Shown: piece after piece, positions 51,844-61,298 of the stretch
Numbering within the stretch: position 1 is the first letter of the stretch
How the letters are laid out: the number at the start of each line of letters is the position of its first letter
Origin: an uncultured Bacteroidales bacterium
GTDB lineage: Bacteria; Bacteroidota; Bacteroidia; Bacteroidales; UBA932
Assembly: GCA_905234475.1 (NCBI GenBank)
Contig: CAJOHX010000001.1
Span: 108,110 to 172,109 of the forward strand
Reading direction: 5' to 3'
Length of the DNA stretch: 64,000 nucleotides
Position numbers and translations under genes: made by a program
The notes under the pieces: generated by a model
The model's input: only the letters and a program-made list of their open reading frames with translations
Database searches by the model: none
What the model was told of the DNA's origin: nothing

Positions 51844-52122
51844 ATGTACATTATCCGACGCACGACCCAGTTCAAGAAGGACTGGAAGAGATGCCAAAAA
51901 CGCGGCCTTCCGATGGAGGAATTGGTGACCGCCATTACCATTCTTGCTGAAAAAGGATGTCTTCCGCCAGAGTACAAACCACACAGACTGACCGGGAACA
52001 GGCTCGGTGAGTGGGAATGCCATATTCAGCCGGATTGGCTTTTGGTGTGGGAGCTGGATGATGAATATCTTACACTATTGTTGTTGAATACCGGAACACA
52101 CGCCGATATCTTCAAGAAGTAA
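51844..52122 (+). CDS. YafQ-family mRNA interferase toxin
   Basis: Protein of 92 residues of the RelE/YafQ superfamily, a ribosome-dependent mRNase. The YafQ catalytic set is present: His47 in YKPHRLTGN, His60 and Asp64 in ECHIQPDWLLVW, His86 in TGTHADIF. All key residues are kept, so the toxin is probably active and held by the antitoxin just upstream. Confidence 0.9.
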   Translation: MYIIRRTTQFKKDWKRCQKRGLPMEELVTAITILAEKGCLPPEYKPHRLTGNRLGEWECHIQPDWLLVWELDDEYLTLLLLNTGTHADIFKK

Positions 52123-52131
52123 CCAGGCCGA

Positions 52132-52180
52132 CGAATAACGAGCTGCCGGGAGCGCTGGAGGGGTTCTCCGCTCCCGGCGG
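52132..52180 (+). repeat. 49-bp direct repeat, copy 2
   Basis: Identical to 51491-51539. A third, diverged copy of its palindrome follows at about 52194-52231 (CGGGAGCGCTGGGGACCG then TTTCCGCTCCCGACGGG). Confidence 0.85.
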
Positions 52181-52231
52181 CTGGTTTTTTCGCTTCCCGG
52201 GAGCGCTGGGGACCGTTTCCGCTCCCGACGG

Positions 52232-52258
52232 GAGATCCCGGGTCAAGCCCGGGATGAC
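52232..52258 (-). repeat. dispersed palindrome, reverse copy
   Basis: GAGATCCCGGGTCAAGCC then CGGGATGAC; the exact reverse complement of the 27 bases at 32387-32413. A shorter GTCATCCCGG...ATGAC fragment follows at about 52265. It lies just downstream of clpB (minus strand) and may help terminate it. Confidence 0.75.
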
Positions 52259-52292
52259 GGGACGGTCATCCCGGAAATGACGAGCGCGGGAG

Positions 52293-54344
<2,052 letters not shown>

Positions 54345-54399
54345 ATCCTGTCGTCGGCCCGCTAGTGGGCCGGAAATCCAACGCTCAAATCCTGCGCCA

Positions 54400-54414
54400 C
54401 TGACAATTTGTCAG
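54400..54414 (-). promoter_or_regulatory. perfect inverted repeat between clpB and lactonase
   Basis: CTGACAATTTGTCAG is a perfect palindrome with a central T, about 55 bases upstream of the clpB start and 60 before the lactonase start. It could be a heat-shock-type operator. A second palindrome GGCCCGCTAGTGGGCC lies in the clpB leader (54356-54371). Confidence 0.4.
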
Positions 54415-54437
54415 CGGAGCGGGCAGTCGATCAAGCC

Positions 54438-54468
54438 TTTGATTATTTGGGAAAAAGCCGTACCTTTA
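54438..54468 (+). promoter_or_regulatory. promoter of the lactonase gene
   Basis: TTTG (54438-54441) and TACCTTTA (54461-54468), 19 bases apart; the -7 box has one mismatch. Leader about five bases. Confidence 0.55.
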
Positions 54469-54473
54469 GTCCC

Positions 54474-55547
54474 ATGCGCAAAACTTTTCTTTCGTTCTTG
54501 TTATTCAGCATCGTATGCTGTGCTTCGGCCCAGCCGCTGCGAATCCTGGCCGGCTGCTACAACGACGATGCCCCGGCCCTTCCGGGCGCCGTCCTGCTGC
54601 GTTTCAACCCGTCCGACGGCGGCACGGAGCAGCTCGCGGCGGCTGCCGTGCGCAACCCTTCTTTCATCATTCCGTCGACGGACGGGCGCCTCGCCTGGTC
54701 GGTCTGCGAATTCCATGACGGCACGCAGGGCGCGTACGCCTACAGCCTGACGGCGGACGGCCTCGAGCCGCTCGGATTCCAGTCCAACTGCCCCGACGGC
54801 ACGGGCGGCGGCGATCCCTGCAACATCCTGTATCTGGCCGGATTCATCCTCACAGCGGACTATACCGGCGGGGCGGTGTCCGTCTTTCCGGTGGGCCCGG
54901 ATGGCAACCTCGGGCCGCTGCGGCAGCGTTTTGATTTCGGGGAAGGGTCCCATATCCATTGCTGCGCGGTCTCTCCGGACGGGCGCTATGTGCTGGCCTC
55001 CGACCTGGGTTGCGACCTGATACGCCGCTTTCCCATCCAGGCGGGAGAGCTCCCTGTTGGCGAACCGGAAATCGCTTACCGGGCCACGCCCGGGAGCGGA
55101 CCGCGGCACTTCGTCTTCAGCGCCGACGGGCGCTTCTGCTACCTGCTCGGCGAGCTGGGCGACACGCTCACGGTGCTGCGCTACGAGGACGGCGCCCTCA
55201 CGCCCGTCCAGGAGCTGAAGGCCTACCGCGGTCGCGGCAAGGGCAGCGCTGACATCCATTTCTCGCCGGACGGCCGCTTCCTCTACACCAGCCACCGCCT
55301 GCGCCGCGACGGGATCGCCACCTTCCGGGTGGACCCGCAGAGCGGGAAAGTCCGACGCGCGGGCTTTCACCGCACGGGTACGCATCCGCGCAATTTCGCC
55401 ATCACCCCCGACGGCCGCTGGCTGCTCTGCGCCTGCCGTGACGCCGACGCCATCGAGCTCTACGCCATTCGCCCGCGCAGCGGCCGCCTGCGCCGCACCG
55501 GCCGCGTCATTCCCCTCCATCGTCCTGTCTGCGTTCAGGTCCTGTAA
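54474..55547 (+). CDS. lactonase-family beta-propeller, secreted
   Basis: Protein of 357 residues in the 6-phosphogluconolactonase (YbhE/Pgl) propeller family. Signal peptide [19 protein letters not shown]; the mature protein has repeated blade motifs: [24 protein letters not shown] near 160-180, [59 protein letters not shown]. The presence of a signal peptide argues against a role in the cytoplasmic pentose phosphate pathway; a periplasmic lactonase is more likely. Confidence 0.88.
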   Translation: MRKTFLSFLLFSIVCCASAQPLRILAGCYNDDAPALPGAVLLRFNPSDGGTEQLAAAAVRNPSFIIPSTDGRLAWSVCEFHDGTQGAYAYSLTADGLEPLGFQSNCPDGTGGGDPCNILYLAGFILTADYTGGAVSVFPVGPDGNLGPLRQRFDFGEGSHIHCCAVSPDGRYVLASDLGCDLIRRFPIQAGELPVGEPEIAYRATPGSGPRHFVFSADGRFCYLLGELGDTLTVLRYEDGALTPVQELKAYRGRGKGSADIHFSPDGRFLYTSHRLRRDGIATFRVDPQSGKVRRAGFHRTGTHPRNFAITPDGRWLLCACRDADAIELYAIRPRSGRLRRTGRVIPLHRPVCVQVL

Positions 55548-55572
55548 TACGTCATTCCGGGCTTGCGCTGTC

Positions 55573-55600
55573 GTCATTTCCGGGCTTGACCCGGAATCTC
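55573..55600 (+). repeat. dispersed palindrome between lactonase and tRNA-Gly
   Basis: GTCATTTCCGGGCTTGACCC then GGAATCTC; a broken left half of the same element (GTCATTCCGGGCTTG) precedes it at 55551-55565. Confidence 0.7.
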
Positions 55601-55618
55601 AAAAAACCGACAAAAAAA

Positions 55619-55649
55619 TTTGGTGTTTCAAAAAATGTATCTATCTTTG
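55619..55649 (+). promoter_or_regulatory. promoter of tRNA-Gly
   Basis: TTTG (55619-55622) and TATCTTTG (55642-55649), exactly 19 bases apart; one of the best promoter matches in the window. Confidence 0.75.
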
Positions 55650-55676
55650 CAGTCCCAACGCTAAGCAAACGGGTTT

Positions 55677-55749
55677 GCGGAAATAGCTCAGTTGGTAGAG
55701 CGCAACCTTGCCAAGGTTGAGGTCGCGGGTCCGAGCCCCGTTTTCCGCT
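55677..55749 (+). tRNA. tRNA-Gly (GCC)
   Basis: 73 bases folding into a normal cloverleaf. Acceptor GCGGAAA pairs with TTTCCGC; D-arm AGCTCAGTTGGTAGAGC; anticodon stem CAACC-TTGCCAA-GGTTG gives anticodon GCC; the T-loop region GGTCCGAGCC has TCCGAGC in place of the usual TTCGAAT type loop. CCA is not encoded. Confidence 0.95.
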
Positions 55750-55756
55750 CAACGAT

Positions 55757-55782
55757 GAATGACAGCCATCCGGCTGTCATTC
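55757..55782 (+). terminator. hairpin after tRNA-Gly
   Basis: GAATGACAGCC (55757-55767) pairs with GGCTGTCATTC (55772-55782) around a four-base loop; 11 bp perfect. No U-run follows. Confidence 0.5.
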
Positions 55783-55830
55783 GGCGTTTCAGGCAGTCTG
55801 GTTCCAGGACCCGCGGCCTCAACGGACCCC

Positions 55831-55860
55831 GATATAATAGACATTTTGATATAATAGACA
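55831..55860 (+). repeat. short tandem repeat GATATAATAGACA
   Basis: Two perfect 13-base copies (55831-55843 and 55848-55860) with TTTT between, in the gap between tRNA-Gly and secG. Confidence 0.5.
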
Positions 55861-55869
55861 CGACCTCAA

Positions 55870-55900
55870 CAAAAAACACCCGGCCTGCGGAGGTCGGGTG
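55870..55900 (-). terminator. Rho-independent terminator of secG
   Basis: CACCCGGCCT ... AGGTCGGGTG forms a stem with a four-base loop; on the minus strand it is followed by a run of T. It lies 22 bases after the secG stop. Confidence 0.75.
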
Positions 55901-55922
55901 TCATGGTCTTGGTGACAGGAGA

Positions 55923-56258
55923 TTACTCCGTCGGGGCGTCCTGCTGGATCGGGGCGGACGGGAAGGCCGGCTGGGCGTCGGTGGCGACGTTCTCAATCTG
56001 GTCGGTCACGTCGATGGCGGTGCCGTTGGTGCCGGTGGTGAAGGAGGAGACGATGGCGATCACGAGGATGAATGCCACGAGACCCCAGGTAATCTTCTCC
56101 AGGATGTCCGCGGTCTGGCGGACGCCGAAGGTCTGGTTGCCGGCCACGAAGTTGCTGGCGAGACCCTCACCCTTGCCGTTCTGCAGCAGCACCACGATGA
56201 TGAGGAGGATGGCTGCCAGGACGATCAGGACGGTCAAAATCACAAATAAAGTGTTCAT
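55923..56258 (-). CDS. secG: preprotein translocase subunit SecG
   Basis: Inner-membrane part of SecYEG, 111 residues. First helix MNTLFVILTVLIVLAAILLI, the conserved loop QNGKGEGLASNFVAGNQTFG, second helix ITWGLVAFILVIAIVSSF, then an acidic tail (about 80-111) typical of Bacteroidota SecG. It is last in the sigma-54 activator / LptE / TPR-like / SecG group, two bases after its neighbour. Confidence 0.95.
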   Translation of the reverse strand: MNTLFVILTVLIVLAAILLIIVVLLQNGKGEGLASNFVAGNQTFGVRQTADILEKITWGLVAFILVIAIVSSFTTGTNGTAIDVTDQIENVATDAQPAFPSAPIQQDAPTE

Positions 56259-56260
56259 AT

Positions 56261-56845
56261 TCAGTTGTCTTTTTTGTTTATTTCGTCAATAAGGGCTGCA
56301 AAGTAAACACTTTTTTCCGGATATCGCAAACTTAGACGCGAATAAATATCAATCGCTTCCTGCGGATAGCCCTGTTCGAGATAGATCCCGGCGAGGGTCT
56401 CGGTGCAGAACCCCTCCGTGCCGGACTCCGGCTCCGCCTCTTCGGTGTAGCCCTCCTCGCGGGCCTTGGCCGCGAATTTGGAGAAGATCCCGTCGCCGTC
56501 GCTCTTGATGTCCGCGTACTGGTCCTGGGAGAAGTAGTCGCCGCCCACCACGTAGACCTTGCGGGGTGCGAGCGTGGCCGGCTCCTCGGGCATGAAGGCC
56601 TGCATGAGCTGGTGGACATCCTTGTCGGAGCAGTCCACGGTGCGGCCCTCGTGCAGCAGCTCGGACAGGACGCCTCGGTTGCCGAGGTGCAGGCCGGTCT
56701 CGGCGATCTGCGTCTCGGACAGGGCGCCGACGCCGGACATGCGGCGGCAGAGCTCCATGCGCGCGCCGCCGTACCAGGGGTACAGGGAGATCACGCCGGA
56801 GAGTTCCTCCAGGGTGAGGTTGTGGATGTCGATCGGGTTTACCAT
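56261..56845 (-). CDS. protein of unknown function between lptE and secG
   Basis: Protein of 194 residues (MVNPIDIHNLTLEELSGVIS start). The C-terminal 50 residues form a TPR-like helix pair (TLAGIYLEQGYPQEAIDIYS, LSLRYPEKSVYFAALIDEI). Conserved in this position in Bacteroidales. The ATG at 56845 overlaps the lptE stop by seven bases; the preceding in-frame extension is the shadow of lptE. An envelope-assembly role is suggested by neighbours only. Confidence 0.8.
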   Translation of the reverse strand: MVNPIDIHNLTLEELSGVISLYPWYGGARMELCRRMSGVGALSETQIAETGLHLGNRGVLSELLHEGRTVDCSDKDVHQLMQAFMPEEPATLAPRKVYVVGGDYFSQDQYADIKSDGDGIFSKFAAKAREEGYTEEAEPESGTEGFCTETLAGIYLEQGYPQEAIDIYSRLSLRYPEKSVYFAALIDEINKKDN

Positions 56846-57351
56846 TGGGCGACGGTGGCGTTGAAAATGTCTTCGATGATCTTGTCGATGATCTCGGCGC
56901 AGAGGGTGGACTCGACGGCGTCGAGGGCGTTGGAGGAGTCGTATTCCGAGTAGGCGGAGAAGGATTTGTCGTTGAAGTCGTCTTCCGGATACTTGCGGTT
57001 CATGAAATTGACCTTGACCGTGACGGTGAGGCGGTTGCGGGCGGCGACTTCGTTGGCGGTCACCGCCGCGGGGGCCACGTTGTAGCCCGTGATCTCGCCG
57101 GTGATCTCCATGTCGCCGTCCTGCTCGACCTGCTCCAGGCGGGTCATGCGGCGGAACCGGGTGCGCAGCGCTTCCGTAAGGTCGTTGCTCAGCGAAGGGT
57201 TGACCTTCTGCGCCTTGTACTCGAAGTAGTCGATGTTGATCGTGTTGACGTCGTTCTGGATGGAGGTGCCGGAGAAGGAATAGATGCCGCACGCGCTGAG
57301 GACCAGCGCGGACAGGAGGAGCGTCAGGATGCGTGCGGAGAGTCGTGTCAT
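56839..57351 (-). CDS. lptE: LPS-assembly lipoprotein LptE
   Basis: Outer-membrane lipoprotein of 170 residues that works with LptD to place LPS. Lipobox LLLSALVLSAC (Cys about 21) after the ATG at 57351; the mature part GIYSFSGTSIQNDVNTINI, LTEALRTRFRRMTRLEQVE and GEITGYNVAPAAVTANEVAA is the Bacteroidota LptE pattern. It overlaps the activator gene by four bases. Confidence 0.9.
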   Translation of the reverse strand: MTRLSARILTLLLSALVLSACGIYSFSGTSIQNDVNTINIDYFEYKAQKVNPSLSNDLTEALRTRFRRMTRLEQVEQDGDMEITGEITGYNVAPAAVTANEVAARNRLTVTVKVNFMNRKYPEDDFNDKSFSAYSEYDSSNALDAVESTLCAEIIDKIIEDIFNATVAQW

Positions 57352-58568
57352 ACGTTCTTGCCTTTTTCTTTCCATTCCGCAAGCTTGCGGTAGATGGTGC
57401 GTTCGGAGATGCCCAGCTCCGCCGCGGCGGCCTTGACCTTGCCGGCGTGCTTGGCGAGGGCCCGCTCGATGAGCTCGTCGCCCGCCTTGCGGATGGAGAT
57501 GCCCTCCGGGATGACGGTGGCGGCGGGTTCGGCTTCGGACAGCTGCTCCTCCGGTTCGTTCTCCTCCTGGCCGACGTAGTGCGGGAGGGAGGCCGCGACC
57601 GGGGCGCCGCCGCCCGCCTCCACGATGGACTTGAGGCGGTCCACCTCGCCCTTGAGGTCGAGGATGGCCTTGACGATCATCTGCTTGTCGCTGTCGGACA
57701 TGCCGCCGCCGGCGGGTGCGGGACCCGTGGTGGCGGGGAGCATGGAGTCTTTCTCCTCCGGCAGGTAGCGCATCAGCGTCGCGGAACCCAGCTCCACGCG
57801 CTCGGAGGTCGGGGTGACGGGGCGCGACTCGAGGGCCGTGACCGTCTCGGCGATGTTCTTCAGCTGGCGGATGTTGCCGGGCCAGCGGTAGGCGGTGAGC
57901 AGGGAGATGGCGTCGTGGGTGAGGCTTACCTTGCAGAGGTTGTAGCGCTCCGAGAAGTCGGAGGTGAACTTGCGGAACAGCAGGTAGACGTCGTCCTTGT
58001 TGCGCTCGCGCAGGGCGGGCATGCGAATCTGGATGCCGGTGAGGCGGTAGTACAGGTCCTCGCGGAACTTGCCCGTGGCCACGGCGTAGGCCAGGTTGAC
58101 GTTGGTCGCCGCGATCACGCGCACGTCCGTCTTCTCCACCTTGGAGGAGCCGACCTTCATGAATTCGCCGTTCTGCAGGACGCGCAGCAGCAGCGCCTGG
58201 GTCTCCTTGGGCAGCTCGCCGATCTCGTCGAGAAACAGGGTCCCGCCGTCGGCCTCCTCGAAATAGCCCTTGCGCTCGCCGATGGCGCCCGTGAAGGCGC
58301 CCTTCTCGTGGCCGAACAGCTCCGCGTTGATCGTCCCTTCGGGAATGGCGCCGCAGTTGACGGCCAGGTATTTGCCCGTCCGGCGGCGGCTGAACTGGTG
58401 GATGATCTGCGGGAGGGTCTCCTTGCCGACGCCGCTCTCGCCCGTGATCAGGACCGTCAGGTCCGTGGGCGCGACGGCAACGGCCGTCTCCAGCGCACGG
58501 TTGAGCCCGGCGTCATTGCCAATGATGTCGAATTTATTTTTGAGTCTTTGGAGTTCTTGCATTTCCAT
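57348..58568 (-). CDS. sigma-54-dependent activator without receiver domain
   Basis: Transcription factor of 406 residues. The AAA+ domain begins almost at the N-terminus: Walker A TGESGVGKE (about 44), the sigma-54 contact motif GAFTGA (about 91), Walker B GGTLFLDEIGELP (about 108), arginine fingers in FREDLYYRLTG. A 100-residue acidic/proline linker follows, then a Fis-type HTH (KVKAAAAELGISERTIYRKL, about 380-399). With no receiver or sensor domain it may be constitutively active or controlled by a partner. It starts the lptE-secG operon, so it may also regulate it. Confidence 0.93.
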   Translation of the reverse strand: MEMQELQRLKNKFDIIGNDAGLNRALETAVAVAPTDLTVLITGESGVGKETLPQIIHQFSRRRTGKYLAVNCGAIPEGTINAELFGHEKGAFTGAIGERKGYFEEADGGTLFLDEIGELPKETQALLLRVLQNGEFMKVGSSKVEKTDVRVIAATNVNLAYAVATGKFREDLYYRLTGIQIRMPALRERNKDDVYLLFRKFTSDFSERYNLCKVSLTHDAISLLTAYRWPGNIRQLKNIAETVTALESRPVTPTSERVELGSATLMRYLPEEKDSMLPATTGPAPAGGGMSDSDKQMIVKAILDLKGEVDRLKSIVEAGGGAPVAASLPHYVGQEENEPEEQLSEAEPAATVIPEGISIRKAGDELIERALAKHAGKVKAAAAELGISERTIYRKLAEWKEKGKNV

Positions 58569-58594
58569 GGAAAGCAAAGTTACGGATTATTTTT

Positions 58595-58602
58595 TATATT
58601 TG
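58595..58602 (+). promoter_or_regulatory. promoter of the TPR/OmpA-like lipoprotein gene
   Basis: TATATTTG, full -7 match, 41 bases before the ATG at 58644. Confidence 0.55.
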
Positions 58603-58643
58603 TATTTCGAACACCTTCCTGTAAGGCAAAACCCAGTCATTCG

Positions 58644-60296
58644 ATGAAAAATACCGTCAAAATCCTCCTCCTCTGCGCCGCGGCCCTCGTTGCCGCTTCC
58701 TGCGCCAAGTCCCGTGTCGAACAGATGGCCGAGGCCGGAAAGCTTGAGAGCATCAAGATCTCCTGCAAGCCCGAAGTCCTCACCCTCGTCGGCGACCAGA
58801 TCCCTGTAGACCTGTCCATCAATTATCCTTCGGGGTATTTCGACCCTAAGGCCGTCGTTGAAATGTTCCCCGTGCTGGTGTATGGGGACAAGGAGCAGCG
58901 CGGCCCCGTCCTGATCTACCAGGGCGAGAAGATCATGGACAACTTCAAGGTCGTGCCGAGCTCCGGCGGCGTGATCCGCGAGCAGTTCGCCTTCGACTAC
59001 GAAGAGGGGGTCGAACAGGCCCGCCTGGAGCTGCGCGGCATCGCCCACATCCAGGAGAATTCCAGCCAGCTCCCGATTATCAAGGTGGCCGACGGCACGA
59101 TCGTGACCCAGCTGCTGGCGGACTCCCACGGCATGTACAGCTACAAGAAAGACGACTACCAGTCCGTGATCCACGAGCAGACCGAGGGGCAGGTGATGTA
59201 CGACTACAATTCCTCTGTGATCAAGGGCAGCGAGCTCCGCTCCGAGTCCATCAAGGAGCTGCAGGCGGCCCTCGAGGAGATCTCCTCCGACCCGCGCTAC
59301 TCCGTGCGGGGCACCTCCGTCGTCGCCTACGCTTCGCCGGAAGGCGGCCAGGAATACAACGCCAAGCTCTCCGACGAGCGCGCCGCTTCCGCCCAGAAGG
59401 CCTGGAGAGAGGTCACGGGCGAGGCCGCCCCGGACAACCTCGAGGTGCGCAGCATCGGCCAGGACTGGGAGGGATTCCAGGAGGCGATCGAGAAATCTGA
59501 CCTGGAGGACAAGGACCTCATCCTGCGCGTGCTGTCGATGTACAGCGACCCAGCCGTGCGTGAGAGCGAGATCCGCAACATGTCCCAGGTTTACACCGAG
59601 ATCAACAAGAACGTCTTCCCGGAGTTGCGCCGCGCCCGTTTCATCGCGGAGGTGGACTACCAGAACTTCACCGACGAGGAGCTGGTCGAACTGGCCGACA
59701 AGGCCATCGACGTCCTGGACGAGGAGGGCCTTCTGCGCGTGGCCTCCGTGGTGGACAAGGCCGACCGCAAGGCCGAGATCCTCAAGACTGCGGTCCAGAA
59801 ATACCATTCCGACAGGGCCCTGTTCAACCTGGGCGCCCTCATGCTGGACGACGAGCGGCCGGATGCTGCCCTCGCCTATTTCGACGCTATCCGCAATCCG
59901 GATGCTGACGTGCAGAACGCCAAGGGCGTGGTCGAGCTCCAGCGCGGCGACCTCCCCGCCGCCGCGGAATTCTTCCGCAAGGCCAATACGGAAGAGGCGA
60001 AGGCCAACCTGGGCCTGGTGGAGCTCCTCCAGGGCGATTACGCCTCTGCGGCCGGCCGCCTGAAGGGCACGAAGGGCGTCAACGGCGCCATTGCGTACCT
60101 GCTTGACGGCAAGCTGGACGAGGCCGAGGCGGCCATCAACTGCAACTGCGGCCGCTCGGAATATGTCCGCGCCGTGATCGCCGCCCGCCGCGGCGACGCC
60201 GCCGGGGTCAAGTCGCATCTGGATGCGCTCTCCCAGAAGGACAAACGCCTGTACGAGCAGGCCCAAAAGGACGTAGAATTCGCGAAATACAAGTAG
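58644..60296 (+). CDS. TPR lipoprotein with OmpA-like domain
   Basis: Outer-membrane lipoprotein of 550 residues. Lipobox LLLCAAALVAASC; a beta-rich N-terminal part (about 30-190); an OmpA-like segment ELRSESIKELQAALEEISSD followed by VRGTSVVAYASPEGGQEYNA and LSDERAASAQKAW (about 195-255), where SPEG...N..LS.xRA is the peptidoglycan-binding pattern; then TPR-like repeats (about 330-545, FNLGALMLDDERPDAALAYF, ANLGLVELLQGDYASAAGRL). It is known as a conserved Bacteroidetes family of unknown specific role. A longer in-frame reading from 57333 is the antisense of the activator gene and is rejected. Confidence 0.9.
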   Translation: MKNTVKILLLCAAALVAASCAKSRVEQMAEAGKLESIKISCKPEVLTLVGDQIPVDLSINYPSGYFDPKAVVEMFPVLVYGDKEQRGPVLIYQGEKIMDNFKVVPSSGGVIREQFAFDYEEGVEQARLELRGIAHIQENSSQLPIIKVADGTIVTQLLADSHGMYSYKKDDYQSVIHEQTEGQVMYDYNSSVIKGSELRSESIKELQAALEEISSDPRYSVRGTSVVAYASPEGGQEYNAKLSDERAASAQKAWREVTGEAAPDNLEVRSIGQDWEGFQEAIEKSDLEDKDLILRVLSMYSDPAVRESEIRNMSQVYTEINKNVFPELRRARFIAEVDYQNFTDEELVELADKAIDVLDEEGLLRVASVVDKADRKAEILKTAVQKYHSDRALFNLGALMLDDERPDAALAYFDAIRNPDADVQNAKGVVELQRGDLPAAAEFFRKANTEEAKANLGLVELLQGDYASAAGRLKGTKGVNGAIAYLLDGKLDEAEAAINCNCGRSEYVRAVIAARRGDAAGVKSHLDALSQKDKRLYEQAQKDVEFAKYK

Positions 60297-60311
60297 TTAC
60301 GCGCGGATTTT

Positions 60312-60342
60312 TTTGCGATTTGTCGATTTTTCCGTATATTTG
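60312..60342 (+). promoter_or_regulatory. promoter of the rpsL operon
   Basis: TTTG (60312-60315) and TATATTTG (60335-60342), 19 bases apart. Transcription should start at about 60346-60350, at the first base of the hairpin described next. Confidence 0.7.
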
Positions 60343-60343
60343 C

Positions 60344-60369
60344 AGCCCCCAAAAATTGGGGGCTTTTTA
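60344..60369 (+). terminator. leader hairpin with U-run at the start of the rpsL transcript
   Basis: AGCCCCC (60344-60350) pairs with GGGGGCT (60358-60364), followed by TTTTAT. It has the form of a Rho-independent terminator but lies at the transcription start of the str operon. It may end the upstream gene or attenuate the operon. Confidence 0.55.
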
Positions 60370-60393
60370 TAACTTATTTATTAACAATATTTT

Positions 60394-60765
60394 ATGCCAA
60401 CTATTCAACAATTGGTTCGCAAAGGACGCGAGGTGATCGAGGTCAAATCGAAATCTCGTGCGCTGGATGCTTGTCCTCAGAAGCGTGGCGTATGCCTGAG
60501 AGTCTACACGACGACTCCCAAGAAGCCGAACTCCGCTATGCGGAAGGTCGCGCGTGTGCGTCTCACGAATTCTAAAGAGGTCAATGCCTACATTCCGGGC
60601 GAGGGGCACAACCTGCAGGAGCACTCCATCGTGCTCGTGCGCGGCGGTCGTGTCAAGGACCTTCCCGGTGTACGTTACCACATCCTCCGCGGTGCTTTGG
60701 ATACTGCCGGCGTGGAAGGAAGGACGCAGTCCCGTTCCCTCTACGGCGCCAAGAGGCCGAAGTAA
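60394..60765 (+). CDS. rpsL: ribosomal protein S12
   Basis: 30S subunit protein of 123 residues, decoding site. [20 protein letters not shown] start, [20 protein letters not shown] (streptomycin region, Lys43 in KKPNSA), and [20 protein letters not shown] (Lys88 in VKDLPG). Both lysines that mutate to streptomycin resistance are the sensitive form. First gene of the str operon. Confidence 0.98.
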   Translation: MPTIQQLVRKGREVIEVKSKSRALDACPQKRGVCLRVYTTTPKKPNSAMRKVARVRLTNSKEVNAYIPGEGHNLQEHSIVLVRGGRVKDLPGVRYHILRGALDTAGVEGRTQSRSLYGAKRPK

Positions 60766-60802
60766 TTGCGTGGATGGTTTTATTCTTTAATTATTATCAA
60801 CC

Positions 60803-61275
60803 ATGAGAAAAGCAAAGCCTAAGAAGAGGATTCTACTTCCTGATCCCAAGTTTCACGACACGCAGGTCACCCGCTTCGTGAACAACCTGATGTTGCAGAG
60901 GGGAAGAAGAGTATCGCGTATTCTATTTTTTACGATGCCATTGATTTGGTAGGCGAGAAGATGAAAGATTCTGACAAGGCTCCTCTGGATATTTGGAGGA
61001 AGGCGCTCGAGAACGTGACCCCGCAGATCGAGGTCAAGTCCCGCCGTATCGGCGGCGCCAACTTCCAGGTGCCTACCGAGTTGCGCCCTGAGCGGAAGGT
61101 TTCTCTCTCGATGAAGAATATGATATCCTTCGCCCGCAAACGCTCCGGCCGCTCGATGGCACTCTGCGCCGAGATTATCGCGGCTTACAACAATGAAGGT
61201 GGTGCATTCAAACGCAAGGAAGACATGCACAGGATGGCCGAGGCCAACAAGGCGTTCGCCCATTTCCGCTTCTAA
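60803..61275 (+). pseudogene. rpsG: ribosomal protein S7 with a frameshift
   Basis: The ATG at 60803 gives [32 protein letters not shown], then continues out of frame and stops at 60951. From about 60899 another frame reads [20 protein letters not shown] and the rest of S7 to the stop at 61275 ([40 protein letters not shown]). One missing base in the AGAGGGGAAG run around 60897-60904 (or two extra bases) explains it. Correction gives about 157 residues, the normal length. S7 is essential, so a sequencing or assembly error is the likeliest cause; a real frameshift cannot be excluded. Confidence 0.9.
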
Positions 61276-61298
61276 TTGATTTTGGTTAGCTAAGTCAG

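Noticed and set aside
57333..58643. In-frame extension of the TPR lipoprotein upstream of 58644
   Set aside because: It is the antisense of the sigma-54 activator; the ATG at 58644 opens a proper lipoprotein signal.
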